Counted from the stretch's first letter, positions 36,760 to 45,525 are shown. The stretch is DNA of 64,000 bases from an uncultured Gammaproteobacteria bacterium (GCA_947258975.1 CAMYKK010000007.1:1-64000), one strand, 5' to 3'. The notes: generated by a model from the sequence alone, not told the origin. Translations and numbers: made by a program.

Positions 36760-37221
36760 TTAATTTGGATTCGTTTTTCCTTTGCTGCGATCCAGAACGA
36801 TGCGCATCTTTTCCGTGGTCATGATACCTCCCGATCCCTGCTGATCTTGACCTTGAATGACACGAACGCTCCCCGTCAACAAAATCTCATTACCATTTGA
36901 TGAAACCCATCCCGACTCGGCATAGGTGTGCCGGGGTGCAGATTGATTTTCATATTCCACCACATGGGGGTTATCCAGTAATGCGGTGTCATCATCGGGA
37001 TAATGAACCATTCGTTCGGCCTCTAGCACATAACGGCGCTGCCCCTGCTCATCCATGCCAACGGCAGTGAAGTTCTCAATATAGTAGTCTGGATCGTGAC
37101 GCTGACCGCTATCAAAAGACACCGGTTGTTCTTCGATTATACCGAACTGTAACCATACGCTCAGCAGTCCAAGCGACGCGAGAACACCGATGATCAGTAA
37201 CTTTTCCAGCATTTTGGTCAT
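36760..37221 (-). CDS. lptC: LPS export protein LptC
   Basis: A 153-residue inner-membrane protein with one N-terminal span (about residues 7-26, LEKLLIIGVLASLGLLSVWL) and a periplasmic jellyroll domain (about 45-145), including DYYIENFTAVGMDEQGQRRY and GSVRVIQG. It links the LptBFG transporter to LptA. The length is below that of E. coli LptC (191). The start overlaps the kdsC stop (ATGA), and lptA follows 30 bases later. Confidence 0.92.
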   Translation of the reverse strand: MTKMLEKLLIIGVLASLGLLSVWLQFGIIEEQPVSFDSGQRHDPDYYIENFTAVGMDEQGQRRYVLEAERMVHYPDDDTALLDNPHVVEYENQSAPRHTYAESGWVSSNGNEILLTGSVRVIQGQDQQGSGGIMTTEKMRIVLDRSKGKTNPN

Positions 37222-37790
37222 CGCGCGCGCGATCTTTGGAAGTATCCGCTGATGATTCCGTCTGATTTAGACTGGGCGTAAAGTATCAGATCGCAAACAT
37301 CGCGGACCGCGCCGTTGCCTCCCGATCTAGGGGTGATCCAATGGGCGACGTTTCTGGTGACGCCGTCTGCGTTACTGGCGGCGACAGCGAGTCCACACTC
37401 CAGCAACAATGGTATGTCGATTACATCATCGCCTGTAAAGCAGCATTGCGAGAGATCCAACTGCAACGTTTTGGAAAGTCGGCGCGCTACATTCAATTTA
37501 TCGGCTTGACCGGTAAAAACATGTTCGATACCCAATTCCGCCGCCCTGTGTGTCAACGCTCCCGATCGACGAGCGGTTATGAAAGCGATCTCGATCCCGG
37601 CGTGCTGGAGCATCTTGAGGCCATGGCCGTCATGGACATGAAATCCCTTGGTTTCTCTGCCCTCATCGTCGAGATAGATAGTGCCGTCAGTCAATACGCC
37701 GTCTACGTCGAAAATTGCAAGCCGGACTTGCGCCGCACGTTCGCAAAGGTGTGCCGGGACATGAAAAGAGGGCTCCCAATGAGCGCGCAC
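37218..37790 (-). CDS. kdsC: 3-deoxy-D-manno-octulosonate 8-phosphate phosphatase KdsC
   Basis: A 190-residue HAD-superfamily phosphatase that removes phosphate from Kdo-8-phosphate in LPS core synthesis. HAD motif I is LAIFDVDGVLTDGTIY (about residues 24-39), and motif IV is in CCFTGDDVIDIPLL (about 121-134). VHDGHGLKMLQHAGI and FITARRSGALTHRA lie between. It probably starts at GTG 37790, sharing one base with the kdsD stop (TAGTG). The next gene, lptC, overlaps its end. Confidence 0.94.
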   Translation of the reverse strand: MRAHWEPSFHVPAHLCERAAQVRLAIFDVDGVLTDGTIYLDDEGRETKGFHVHDGHGLKMLQHAGIEIAFITARRSGALTHRAAELGIEHVFTGQADKLNVARRLSKTLQLDLSQCCFTGDDVIDIPLLLECGLAVAASNADGVTRNVAHWITPRSGGNGAVRDVCDLILYAQSKSDGIISGYFQRSRAR

Positions 37791-38761
37791 TAGACTACGC
37801 CTGCCCGCAATAGATCGTGCATGTTCAAGGCTCCGATTACCCGCCGTTCATTGTTCACTATGAATAATCCGTTGATGGAGTTCATATGCATCATCTGCAC
37901 GCACTCCGCTGCCAGGGTGTCTTGTTGTGTGGTGATCGGGTCCTTCGTCATCACCTCGCCAATGCGGCAAGTCTTGATATCGATGTCTTGGTTCAAGGTG
38001 CGCCGCAGGTCTCCGTCTGTAAAAATACCGCTCAACCTTGTGTTCGCATCTATGATACCGGTCATACCCAGGCCTTTACTGCTCATTTCCACTAACGCCT
38101 CGCTGAGCAAGGCGTCTTCGGGTACAACTGGAATCTCCTCGCCTTCGTGCATGATGTCGCTGACGAATAACAACAAACGCCTACCCAGCACCCCTCCCGG
38201 ATGGGAGCGCGCGAAATCCTGTGCGGTGAATCCCCTGGTTTCTAATACCGCGACCGCCAGCGCGTCGCCCATCGCCAGGGTGGCCGTGGTGCTCGCAGTT
38301 GGTGCCAGGTTCAAGGGGCACGCTTCTTGTTGCACTCCGACATCGATGCAGACATCCGCCTGCTCACCGAGGGTGGAGTCAGGGTTGCCGCTAAGGGCGA
38401 TGAGTTTTACTCCCATGCGCTTTATTATGGGCAGGATGGTCAGGATTTCGGGAGTTTCTCCTGAGTTTGAGACTGTAATAACCAAATCACTGGGGGTGAT
38501 CATGCCGAGATCACCGTGACCGGCTTCCCCGGGGTGCACGAAGAACGCGGGTGTCCCGGTACTGGCCAGAGTGGATGCAATCTTACCCGCGATATGCCCG
38601 GATTTTCCGATGCCAACGACAACGATCCGCCCTTGGCAGTCGAGCACGTATTCGCACGCGCGGATGAAGTTGTCATCCACGCGATCAACAAGCGCGGCAA
38701 CTGCTTGCGACTCGAGTTCGAGTACGGTACGCCCGTGTTGGACGAATGCGGGTTTAGGCAC
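37790..38761 (-). CDS. kdsD: D-arabinose 5-phosphate isomerase KdsD
   Basis: KdsD converts ribulose-5-phosphate to arabinose-5-phosphate, the first committed step to Kdo. The SIS domain has GRIVVVGIGKSGHIAGKIAS and FFVHPGEAGHGDLGMITPSD. Two CBS domains follow (about residues 205-320) with DIMHEGEEIPVV and GIFTDGDLRRTL. I start at GTG 38761 (M-P-K-P-A-F-V-Q), giving 323 residues as in relatives. The frame is open to 38953, but the extra 64 residues look non-coding. It is the first gene of the - strand kds-lpt unit and is divergent from the DUF72-like gene. Confidence 0.94.
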   Translation of the reverse strand: MPKPAFVQHGRTVLELESQAVAALVDRVDDNFIRACEYVLDCQGRIVVVGIGKSGHIAGKIASTLASTGTPAFFVHPGEAGHGDLGMITPSDLVITVSNSGETPEILTILPIIKRMGVKLIALSGNPDSTLGEQADVCIDVGVQQEACPLNLAPTASTTATLAMGDALAVAVLETRGFTAQDFARSHPGGVLGRRLLLFVSDIMHEGEEIPVVPEDALLSEALVEMSSKGLGMTGIIDANTRLSGIFTDGDLRRTLNQDIDIKTCRIGEVMTKDPITTQQDTLAAECVQMMHMNSINGLFIVNNERRVIGALNMHDLLRAGVV

Positions 38762-39080
38762 GTTTGTTGTCGTGGAGCCGAATAGCCGACAGTATAACCC
38801 AATCCGAAACGGCTTTCGGTGCTCGATTGATGTGTAAACCTTCGAGCATGCTTCCGGCAAGCAGCTCGTGTTCCGGCAGTCGACACCGCGGGAAACGGGG
38901 CCGGGCGATTGATGACACACCGAGAGATTTATATCGATGGCGATGAAAATCAAGGCTTTTCATTGACACTGCGAGGTTTATGAATAAAAACTCGATTCGT
39001 CGTTTCTGTCGTGGTTGTCCGGTACACCGTCTCACCGGCCGCTGGCGAAATAAACAGTTTGCTCCTGAGGATAGTAAAAA
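38762..39080. other. Divergent intergenic region between kdsD and the DUF72-like gene
   Basis: About 319 bases separate two divergent starts and must contain promoters for both. On the + strand, TTGACA at 38963-38968 with TAAAAA 16 bases later is a candidate (listed separately). On the - strand a TATACT hexamer lies near 38795 before kdsD, without a matching -35. Confidence 0.5.
38963..38990 (+). promoter_or_regulatory. Candidate sigma-70 promoter for the DUF72-like gene
   Basis: A perfect -35 TTGACA (38963-38968) is followed after 16 bases by TAAAAA (38985-38990), a poor -10. The ATG of the gene lies 90 bases further on. The perfect -35 in a divergent spacer is suggestive but not decisive. 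Confidence 0.35.
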
Positions 39081-39749
39081 ATGACCGGGAAACTACTGGT
39101 CGGATGCCGAGGTTGGAATCACGATCAATGGACGCCGGGATTCTACCCCGCAGAGCTGCCTGATGATTGGCGTTTTTGCTTTTACAGCAATGAGATTCGC
39201 AGCGTGTTGATTCCGTTCGGCGACATTTTTAATGCCGATCTGCTGCAGTGGCGGGAAGACTGTGACGCCGCGTTCCGTTTCGTCTTTGAATGTCCAGTGG
39301 ACAGTTCAGCCATGGCGGCGAGCGCCCACGAGTTGCAGCAGCTAATACGGCATATTCAACCTGTCGTTGACCGTACCGCCGCGATCTTGATCTCAGATGC
39401 GGGCGGAGCCGAGTACTCGGTATCTGAATTTGGCCGGCTGTTGGAGGTGACCTCTGGCGTTCCTTTGTGTGTTGACCTATCGAAATTTGCAAACAAAGAC
39501 CAGTGGGCTGCGGCGTTCAGTCGGTTGGAGGTCGGGCAGGTTTGGCGTTACCCATGTGTTCCTTCATTACCGATAAAGGGATTCCAGGTTTCGTTAGCGG
39601 AAGATGCCGAGTTGCCAGCGCTGCGCAAAATACTGGAAAGTTTGAGCGCCCACGCGCAGTGCGGTGCTGGCGTGTTCTTTACTGACCCCAATAAAGCGTT
39701 GAGGATGGTTAGGCAGGCCCGGACCATGGTGGAGATCATGGGTATTTAA
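39081..39749 (+). CDS. Short DUF72-like (YecE family) protein
   Basis: A 222-residue protein whose N-terminus, LLVGCRGWNHDQWTPGFYPA, matches the opening of DUF72/YecE proteins (G-T-S-G-W-x-Y-x-x-W-x-G-x-F-Y-P). The rest is divergent and shorter than typical members (about 240-300 residues), with the barrel partly reduced. DUF72 proteins have no settled function. It stands before the mla operon with an 86-base gap and may be monocistronic. The ATG at 39081 follows GAGGATAG. Confidence 0.75.
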   Translation: MTGKLLVGCRGWNHDQWTPGFYPAELPDDWRFCFYSNEIRSVLIPFGDIFNADLLQWREDCDAAFRFVFECPVDSSAMAASAHELQQLIRHIQPVVDRTAAILISDAGGAEYSVSEFGRLLEVTSGVPLCVDLSKFANKDQWAAAFSRLEVGQVWRYPCVPSLPIKGFQVSLAEDAELPALRKILESLSAHAQCGAGVFFTDPNKALRMVRQARTMVEIMGI

Positions 39750-39835
39750 GTAGTCTTTTTCAACATCAATTCGGTACTTGTCTGATAGAATCCACACCCC
39801 CGCGGTTACTGGCCCAGGAATAACGAGATAGAATT

Positions 39836-40663
39836 GTGTCTCAACTAGCCAAATCACATGGCTCTCTAATTGAGATTCGCGACGTGGTTTTTTCGTTCGG
39901 AGATCGTCGTATCTATGAGGATCTGAACATGACCATACCACGCGGAAAGGTTACCGCAATTATGGGTCCGAGCGGCTGTGGTAAGTCTACTTTATTGAAT
40001 TTTATGGGAGGCCGCTTAAAGCCGGATAGTGGAGACATCCGGGTCAATGAGGCCTCGGTGCCGTCGCTGAACCGGCGAGATTTGTATGCGTTGCGCAGAC
40101 AGATGGGCATGATGTTTCAAAGTAGCGCGTTGCTCACGGATTTGAGTGTTTTCGAAAATGTCGCGTTTCCGATCCGTGAGCACACCGCATTGCCCGATGA
40201 GTTGGTGAGGAATTTGGTATTGTCCAAGTTGCAGATGGTGGGACTGCGGGGTGCGCGCCATTTGATGCCGGCTGAGCTCTCGGGCGGAATGACGAGGCGA
40301 GTAGCGTTGGCCCGTGCCATCGCGCTGGACCCTATGCTGGTGATGTATGACGAACCGTTTACCGGTCTAGATCCCATCTCGCTGGGTGTAATCGTGAAAC
40401 TGATACGAGAGGTTAATGATGCGCTGAACATGACCTCGGTCGTCGTAACCCATGACGTAGCGGAGGGATGTAGTATCGCCGATTACGTCTATTTGCTCGG
40501 TGCTGGGAAGGTGATTGGCGAGGGTAGCCCGGAGCAGATGAGTGGAACCACTCTTCCGGAGGTTCGGCAATTCATGGATGGATTACCGGACGGCCCCGTA
40601 GCCTATCATTATCCGGCTCGTGATTATAAAGAGGACTTATTCAAGGAGTGGCCGGATGACTAG
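39836..40663 (+). CDS. mlaF: Phospholipid ABC transporter ATP-binding protein MlaF
   Basis: A 275-residue ABC ATPase of the Mla system, which keeps phospholipids out of the outer leaflet of the outer membrane. Walker A is [18 protein letters not shown] (about residues 42-59), the signature is [17 protein letters not shown] (about 146-162) and Walker B is [13 protein letters not shown] (about 168-180). The C-terminal extension [13 protein letters not shown], which reaches the neighbouring subunit, is also typical. Translation starts at GTG 39836. It overlaps mlaE by eight bases. Confidence 0.95.
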   Translation: MSQLAKSHGSLIEIRDVVFSFGDRRIYEDLNMTIPRGKVTAIMGPSGCGKSTLLNFMGGRLKPDSGDIRVNEASVPSLNRRDLYALRRQMGMMFQSSALLTDLSVFENVAFPIREHTALPDELVRNLVLSKLQMVGLRGARHLMPAELSGGMTRRVALARAIALDPMLVMYDEPFTGLDPISLGVIVKLIREVNDALNMTSVVVTHDVAEGCSIADYVYLLGAGKVIGEGSPEQMSGTTLPEVRQFMDGLPDGPVAYHYPARDYKEDLFKEWPDD

Positions 40664-41435
40664 TATTCGGCTGCTGGGGCGGTGGGTCATCTATAGTGTC
40701 CAGCGCTTAGGTCGCGCCACCGTGTTTCTGATGTCTACGTTGGTTGGCGTGTTTTTGATCCTGCGCCGTTTTCCTCTGATCGTGCAACAAGTCTTCGCTG
40801 TTGGCGTGCTCACAGTGCTGATTATTGTCGTATCGGGCCTGTTTGTCGGCATGGTGTTGGGCCTGCAGGGATACAATACGCTGGTGGACTTTGGCGCCGA
40901 GTCATCATTGGGGTTGGTGGTGGCGTTGTCGCTGACCCGCGAACTGGGTCCGGTATTGACGGCTTTATTGTTTGCTGGACGGGCCGGTTCGGCGCTCACC
41001 GCGGAGATCGGGCTAATGAAGGCAACGTCGCAGTTGGCCGGGATGGAAATGATGGCGGTGGATCCCATCGAACGGGTAATGGCGCCACGATTTCTGGCGG
41101 GATTTATTGCCCTGCCATTGCTCGCGGCGATGTTTACTGCCATTGGGGTTCTGGGCGGCTATCTCATCGGGGTCGGATTGCTTGGCGTAGACAGTGGTGT
41201 CTATTGGACATCGATGCAGGAGGGCGTTGATGTGTATGACGATATAATGAATGGCGTCATAAAAAGCGTCGTATTTGGTTTTGTGGTAACCTGGATCGCA
41301 GTATTTGAAGGGTACGACGCGGTTCCGACCTCTGAAGGCGTGAGCCGCGCGACAACCCGAACCGTCGTTATTGCATCTTTGGCTGTGCTGGGACTCGACT
41401 TCATTTTAACGTCACTTATGTTCAACGAGGTATGA
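40656..41435 (+). CDS. mlaE: Phospholipid ABC transporter permease MlaE
   Basis: A 259-residue permease with about five to six membrane segments. It contains [20 protein letters not shown] and [15 protein letters not shown], the conserved MlaE/TGD1 core that contacts MlaF. ATG 40656 ([10 protein letters not shown]) gives the usual length and overlaps the mlaF stop. The longer frame from 40620 runs inside mlaF. It forms the complex MlaFEDB in the inner membrane. Confidence 0.95.
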   Translation: MTSIRLLGRWVIYSVQRLGRATVFLMSTLVGVFLILRRFPLIVQQVFAVGVLTVLIIVVSGLFVGMVLGLQGYNTLVDFGAESSLGLVVALSLTRELGPVLTALLFAGRAGSALTAEIGLMKATSQLAGMEMMAVDPIERVMAPRFLAGFIALPLLAAMFTAIGVLGGYLIGVGLLGVDSGVYWTSMQEGVDVYDDIMNGVIKSVVFGFVVTWIAVFEGYDAVPTSEGVSRATTRTVVIASLAVLGLDFILTSLMFNEV

Positions 41436-41438
41436 GCC

Positions 41439-41903
41439 ATGAGCAAGAATGCACTGGAATTATGGGTAGGCTTATTTGTGATCGCCGGGCTCGCGGCAGC
41501 GGCCATGTTGGCGCTGCGAGTCGGGAATCTGAGTACGGTCAACGTTGCTGACGCCTATAAGGTCACTGCAAGTTTTGGAAATGTCGGCGGTCTGAATGTC
41601 AAGGCTCCGGTTACCATGGCGGGGGTAAAGATCGGACGCGTTTCCAACATTCAGATTGATCGTGAGGATTACAGCGCAATCGTTGAGTTGAGTATTGACC
41701 GCCGATATAACAATCTACCAACCGACACCAGTGCCGCGGTGCTAACTTCCGGTCTACTAGGCGCCCAATACGTCGGTCTTGAACCCGGCGGCCAAGAAGC
41801 GTATCTAAAGCAAGGAGACCGTATCGAGATCACACAGTCTGCCGTAGTATTGGAACAGCTGATCGGTCAGATGCTGTTCAGTAAGGCTCAAGGAGATGGC
41901 TAG
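41439..41903 (+). CDS. mlaD: Mla system substrate-binding protein MlaD
   Basis: A 154-residue MCE-domain protein anchored by one N-terminal span (about residues 8-26, LWVGLFVIAGLAAAAMLAL). The MCE domain has TASFGNVGGLNVKAPVTMAG and VSNIQIDREDYSAIVEL. MlaD forms a hexameric ring that receives or hands over lipid to MlaC. It starts three bases after mlaE and ends adjacent to mlaC. Confidence 0.95.
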   Translation: MSKNALELWVGLFVIAGLAAAAMLALRVGNLSTVNVADAYKVTASFGNVGGLNVKAPVTMAGVKIGRVSNIQIDREDYSAIVELSIDRRYNNLPTDTSAAVLTSGLLGAQYVGLEPGGQEAYLKQGDRIEITQSAVVLEQLIGQMLFSKAQGDG

Positions 41904-42518
41904 ATGAAGAGACAATTTTATACGCTCGTCCTATTTGCGTGTGTCGCGTTGTTCAATCTCAGCGCAGCGGCGACAATTATGCCCGATGTCTTGGTCAAAC
42001 AGACAACGGATAAACTAATATCCGAGTTGACGTCCAATCGTGAGTCATTGAGGGAGGACAACGGCAAGTTATACCGTCTAGTCGATGAATTGGTGCTGCC
42101 TCACTTCGATTTCCGGAATATGTCACAACTGGTATTAGGTAAATTCTGGCGCACCGCCAATGATGACCAGAAAGAGCAATTTATCGTGCAGTTCAAGGAC
42201 TTGCTGGTGCGCACTTATGCGACCGCGTTATTCGAGTATACGGGGCAGAAGATCGTATACAAACCGTTCCGCTTGAAGCAAGGTGCCACACGGGCCGTGG
42301 TTAAAACCGAAATCCTGCAGCATGAAGGTCCGAAGATTCCTTTTCATTACTCGTTAAAGCTGGATGAAACTGGGGCGTGGAAGATCATCGATATACGGGT
42401 GGACGGGATCAGTCTGGTCACAAACTACCGAACTTCCTATGGGCAGATGATTCATAACAGTGGCATCGATTCGCTGATATCGTCTCTCGCGGCCAAGAAC
42501 AAACTAGTGGCTCAATGA
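41904..42518 (+). CDS. mlaC: Periplasmic phospholipid-binding protein MlaC
   Basis: A 204-residue protein with an N-terminal signal peptide (about residues 1-23, ending in NLSAAAT). It is the soluble shuttle between the outer-membrane MlaA complex and MlaFEDB. Family patterns include LVLPHFDFRNMSQLVLGKFW (about 54-73) and FRTSYG-like TNYRTSYGQMI near the C-terminus. It starts directly after mlaD, and its last codon overlaps mlaB (ATGA). Confidence 0.94.
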   Translation: MKRQFYTLVLFACVALFNLSAAATIMPDVLVKQTTDKLISELTSNRESLREDNGKLYRLVDELVLPHFDFRNMSQLVLGKFWRTANDDQKEQFIVQFKDLLVRTYATALFEYTGQKIVYKPFRLKQGATRAVVKTEILQHEGPKIPFHYSLKLDETGAWKIIDIRVDGISLVTNYRTSYGQMIHNSGIDSLISSLAAKNKLVAQ

Positions 42519-42829
42519 TGCCCCAGTTGACGCAGGAGTCCTCCGGCGAGTACTCGTTGACCGGTTCGCTGAATTTCGACACCGTTGCCGCCCTTCATCA
42601 CGAGACGCAGATCGATATGAGCAAGGGCGAAGTGCTCGTGAGCCTGCGCCACGTAGACCAAAGCGATAGTGCCGGTTTGGCTTTGTTGGTGGAATGGGCG
42701 CGTCTGGCTGATAAAAGTCGGTGCAGTTTGCGTTACACGGATATTCCCGCCCAATTGCAGACCCTGATCGATGTCACTGGATTAAACCCCATACTCAACC
42801 GGGACGCGGGTAGCAACGCCGCACCCTGA
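42515..42829 (+). CDS. mlaB: STAS-domain protein MlaB
   Basis: A 104-residue cytosolic STAS-domain subunit that binds MlaF and is needed for transporter activity. The STAS pattern VSLRHVDQSDSAGLALLVEW (about residues 43-62) includes the serine/threonine-rich loop typical of the fold. ATG 42515 overlaps the mlaC stop, and a second ATG follows at once. It closes the mlaFEDCB operon. The 282 bases after it hold two inverted repeats. Confidence 0.92.
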   Translation: MMPQLTQESSGEYSLTGSLNFDTVAALHHETQIDMSKGEVLVSLRHVDQSDSAGLALLVEWARLADKSRCSLRYTDIPAQLQTLIDVTGLNPILNRDAGSNAAP

Positions 42830-42840
42830 GTGTGCGCCCA

Positions 42841-42891
42841 AGGCCGTGGAACGGTGGAGTGAGTCCTTCGTTGACCAAACGAACACGGCCT
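42841..42891 (+). repeat. Inverted-repeat structure after mlaB
   Basis: AGGCCGTG (42841-42848) is the exact reverse complement of CACGGCCT (42884-42891). Just inside the right arm, TTCGTT and AACGAA form a second stem around the loop GACCA, so the right arms are contiguous and the left arms are separated by about 18 bases. There is no T-run, so it is not a classical terminator. It could still limit mla readthrough or stabilise the 3' end. Confidence 0.45.
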
Positions 42892-43048
42892 GCAGGACCT
42901 GATAACGGTGACCAAAGTCGGCGGTCGGATCGTCGCGCCGCGCAGATCGGTAATTTTGAGGATTCAGCGTTGTTGTTTGTGCTGCCTCCTGAAAATTTAC
43001 ATCAATTTTAGTGACAACGATCCCGCTATTTCCACATCGTGAGCCGCA

Positions 43049-43087
43049 CTCTGGATTAGGAATTCCGGCGTTGTCATCAATCCAGAG
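43049..43087 (+). promoter_or_regulatory. Nine-base inverted repeat upstream of the ABC exporter genes
   Basis: CTCTGGATT (43049-43057) and AATCCAGAG (43079-43087) are exact reverse complements with a 21-base gap. They end 24 bases before the ATG of the ABC ATPase, so they may be an operator or a leader hairpin. No regulator gene is adjacent to suggest a partner. Confidence 0.45.
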
Positions 43088-43111
43088 CCAACTGCCCGGC
43101 GAGGCATATTC

Positions 43112-44035
43112 ATGGTGGCGAATTCTGCTGTTTCCGTAGATACCCTGCACAAGCGTTTTGGTACGCTGCACGCACTTAAAGGCATCGATTTTTCAATTGC
43201 GCAGGGAGAGTTTTTTGGCCTGCTCGGACCGAACGGCGCCGGTAAGTCGACATTGATAAATTGTCTGGCCGGGTTGGTGCGCCCAGATGCGGGGCGATTG
43301 TCGGTGATGGGCCATGATGTGGTCACCGAATATCGCCGCACCCGGCGACTGCTGGGCGTCGTCCCCCAGGAACTGGTCTACGATCCATTCCTTCAAGTAC
43401 GAGAGGCATTGCAATTCCAGGCGGGTTATTTCGGGTTGGGTAAAGAAAACGATGACTGGATCGAGGAATTGTTGACAACCCTGAACCTCGCTGACCGGGC
43501 GACGACCAATATGCGTGCGTTGTCGGGGGGGATGAAGCGCCGGGTGCTCATCGGACAAGCCTTGGTGCATAAACCGCCGGTGGTGGTGTTAGACGAACCT
43601 ACCGCCGGCGTGGATGTCGAACTGCGTCAGGCCTTATGGCGGTTTATAAAACGATTGCACACCGAGGGGCACACTATCGTTCTAACCACTCATTATCTAG
43701 AAGAAGCGGAGAATCTGTGTGAGCGCATTGCGATTCTGGACCACGGCGCGGCGGTGGCGCTGGAGACCAAGTCGGAACTGCTCGCCCGAGGTATATGCCG
43801 TAGCTTACATATCTTCGCCTCACACAAAATCGAAACGTTGCCTGATCAATTGCGGGAAAAGGTGCAACACATAAACGGTCATTCCATGGAGCTTCGTTTA
43901 CGTAAAGATAAGGATTCTATCGTGTCCGTGCTAGACACAATTCGCGATGCTGGAATCGACATCATCGATATCCAGGTTGAAGAAGACCGGCTCGAAGATG
44001 TATTCGTTCAACTGGTCGGCGAGGGCGGTAAGTAA
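43112..44035 (+). CDS. ABC transporter ATP-binding protein, YadG-like
   Basis: A 307-residue ABC ATPase of the ABC-2 (DrrA/YadG) exporter type. Walker A is [19 protein letters not shown] (about residues 35-53), the signature is ALSGGMKRRVLIGQALV (about 139-155) and Walker B is VVVLDEPTAGVDVE (about 159-172). A C-terminal domain of about 90 residues follows, as in other ABC-2 ATPases. It is paired with the permease that starts ten bases later. The substrate is unknown. E. coli YadGH is likewise uncharacterised, and position between mla and ibaG-murA suggests envelope function. Confidence 0.92.
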   Translation: MVANSAVSVDTLHKRFGTLHALKGIDFSIAQGEFFGLLGPNGAGKSTLINCLAGLVRPDAGRLSVMGHDVVTEYRRTRRLLGVVPQELVYDPFLQVREALQFQAGYFGLGKENDDWIEELLTTLNLADRATTNMRALSGGMKRRVLIGQALVHKPPVVVLDEPTAGVDVELRQALWRFIKRLHTEGHTIVLTTHYLEEAENLCERIAILDHGAAVALETKSELLARGICRSLHIFASHKIETLPDQLREKVQHINGHSMELRLRKDKDSIVSVLDTIRDAGIDIIDIQVEEDRLEDVFVQLVGEGGK

Positions 44036-44045
44036 GGGGTCTGAT

Positions 44046-44801
44046 ATGTACGGAGTGTATACATTGTTCTACAAGGAAGTATTGCGATTTTGGAAAGTTG
44101 CCTTTCAGACAGTATTAGCTCCGGTTATCACCGCGCTGTTGTATTTAATGGTGTTTTCTCATGTGCTTGAAGGTCGAGTGAAGGTTTTCGAGGGCGTGAA
44201 TTACACGTCCTTCCTGATTCCGGGGCTTATGATGATGTCGGTGATACAGAATGCTTTTGCCAACAGTTCGTCAAGCCTGATACAGTCAAAAGTTACAGGA
44301 AATATTGTTTTTCTTCTTCTCACACCATTATCACACTTTGAGTTGTTTATTGGGTATGTCGCGGCGGCGGTGGTGCGTGGATTTACCGTCGGTGCGGGGG
44401 TGTTTCTGCTGGCCGTTTTCTACGCCCAGGTTCCGGTTCATAGTGTTTCTATCGTCATTGGTTTTGCCATACTGAGCAGTGGCGTGTTGGCGGTGATGGG
44501 TATGATTGCGGGCATCTGGGCGGAAAAATACGATCAGCTCGCGGCGTTTCAGAACTTTATCATCATGCCGTTGTCCTTCTTGAGCGGCGTCTTTTATTCT
44601 ATTCATTCATTGCCGGCGTTTTGGCAGAAGCTGTCCCATTTCAACCCGTTTTTCTATATGATCGACGGCTTCCGTTACGGTTTTTTTGGTCAATCAGACG
44701 TCGCAGTCGAGATTAGCTTTCTAGTTGTCGTGATTGCGTTGCTAGTTTTGTCGGTCTTGACCTTGGCGGTGCTGAAAAGCGGCTATAAGCTGCGTGCTTG
44801 A
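44046..44801 (+). CDS. ABC-2 type transporter permease, YadH-like
   Basis: A 251-residue permease with six membrane spans. It opens MYGVYTLFYKEVLRFWKVAF and contains SFLIPGLMMMSVIQNAFANS and FNPFFYMIDGFRYGFFG, which are typical of the ABC-2 family including YadH. ATG 44046 is preceded by AAGGGG with good spacing. The longer frame to 43947 lies inside the ATPase gene. It forms an exporter with the preceding ATPase. The substrate is not evident. Confidence 0.92.
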   Translation: MYGVYTLFYKEVLRFWKVAFQTVLAPVITALLYLMVFSHVLEGRVKVFEGVNYTSFLIPGLMMMSVIQNAFANSSSSLIQSKVTGNIVFLLLTPLSHFELFIGYVAAAVVRGFTVGAGVFLLAVFYAQVPVHSVSIVIGFAILSSGVLAVMGMIAGIWAEKYDQLAAFQNFIIMPLSFLSGVFYSIHSLPAFWQKLSHFNPFFYMIDGFRYGFFGQSDVAVEISFLVVVIALLVLSVLTLAVLKSGYKLRA

Positions 44802-44881
44802 TGATTGTGGATTAGATCCGTTCTATAGTAACGGTATATGGCGAGCCTGAATTGCAGATTGCAGAAAGAGAAACAACATCA

Positions 44882-45127
44882 ATGGTAACTCCCGGAGATA
44901 TCAAGAACTGGATCGAAAGCGGCTTGCAGGACGCGCACGTTGAAATCGATGGCGACGGACACCATTTCAACGCCATCATCGTTACCCCGCTGTTCGAGGG
45001 TAAGTCGCGCATAGCCCAGCACCAGCTCGTATACGCGGCGCTGGGCGACAAGATGAAGGCCGAGATCCATGCCCTGTCAATGCGCACGCTGACTCCGGAA
45101 GAATGGCAGCTGGAGCAGGGTGCGTGA
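44882..45127 (+). CDS. ibaG: BolA family protein, IbaG-like
   Basis: An 81-residue BolA-family protein. It starts MVTPGDIKNWIESGLQDAHV and has the conserved RIAQHQLVYAALGDKMKAEI (about residues 44-63), including the histidine that can share an iron-sulfur cluster with a CGFS glutaredoxin. IbaG is usually found before murA, as here. Starting at ATG 44882 matches the family length. A TTG-started extension to 44852 is unlikely. The monothiol glutaredoxin partner follows after 57 bases. Confidence 0.92.
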   Translation: MVTPGDIKNWIESGLQDAHVEIDGDGHHFNAIIVTPLFEGKSRIAQHQLVYAALGDKMKAEIHALSMRTLTPEEWQLEQGA

Positions 45128-45184
45128 CCGAAGATCGGTATAATTAACCGCAATTCAGTATTACGCAAAGCGAGGTGAGCAGTG

Positions 45185-45499
45185 ATGACTGTGCAAGAAA
45201 GAATTGAAGAAACGATTAAGAGCAACGATGTGGTGCTTTTCATGAAGGGCTCCCCGGAGTTCCCGCAGTGCGGCTTCTCGGGGCAGGCGGTTCAGGTGCT
45301 TACCGCCTGCGGCGTTGCATTTGAATCGATTGATGTGTTGTCGGATCCTGATATCCGGGAAGGTATTAAGCAATACTCGAAGTGGCCAACGATCCCCCAA
45401 CTGTATGTGGATGGTGAGTTTATCGGTGGCAGTGATATCATCGTGGAAATGTACCAAAAAGGCGAGCTGCAGACGAAGCTGTCCGGCAAGAGCAACTAA
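45185..45499 (+). CDS. grxD: Monothiol (CGFS) glutaredoxin, Grx4 type
   Basis: A 104-residue monothiol glutaredoxin that binds and transfers [2Fe-2S] clusters using glutathione. The active site is FPQCGFSGQAVQVL (about residues 27-40), preceded by VVLFMKGSPE. WPTIPQLYVDGEFIGGSDII forms the glutathione-binding region. ATG 45185 has GAGGTGAGC upstream; the in-frame GTG at 45182 is less likely. It is next to the BolA-family gene, its usual physical partner in [2Fe-2S] heterodimers, and ends in a strong terminator. Confidence 0.95.
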   Translation: MTVQERIEETIKSNDVVLFMKGSPEFPQCGFSGQAVQVLTACGVAFESIDVLSDPDIREGIKQYSKWPTIPQLYVDGEFIGGSDIIVEMYQKGELQTKLSGKSN

Positions 45500-45525
45500 T
45501 TCCCGACACCCGCTATGAAACTCGT

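Noticed and set aside
37821-38519. Long + strand open frame opposite kdsD
   Set aside because: It is the antisense of a clear SIS/CBS protein and has no homology signal of its own.
38790-38800. TATACT as a -10 for kdsD on the - strand
   Set aside because: No acceptable -35 lies at 16-18 bases, so it was not listed as a promoter.
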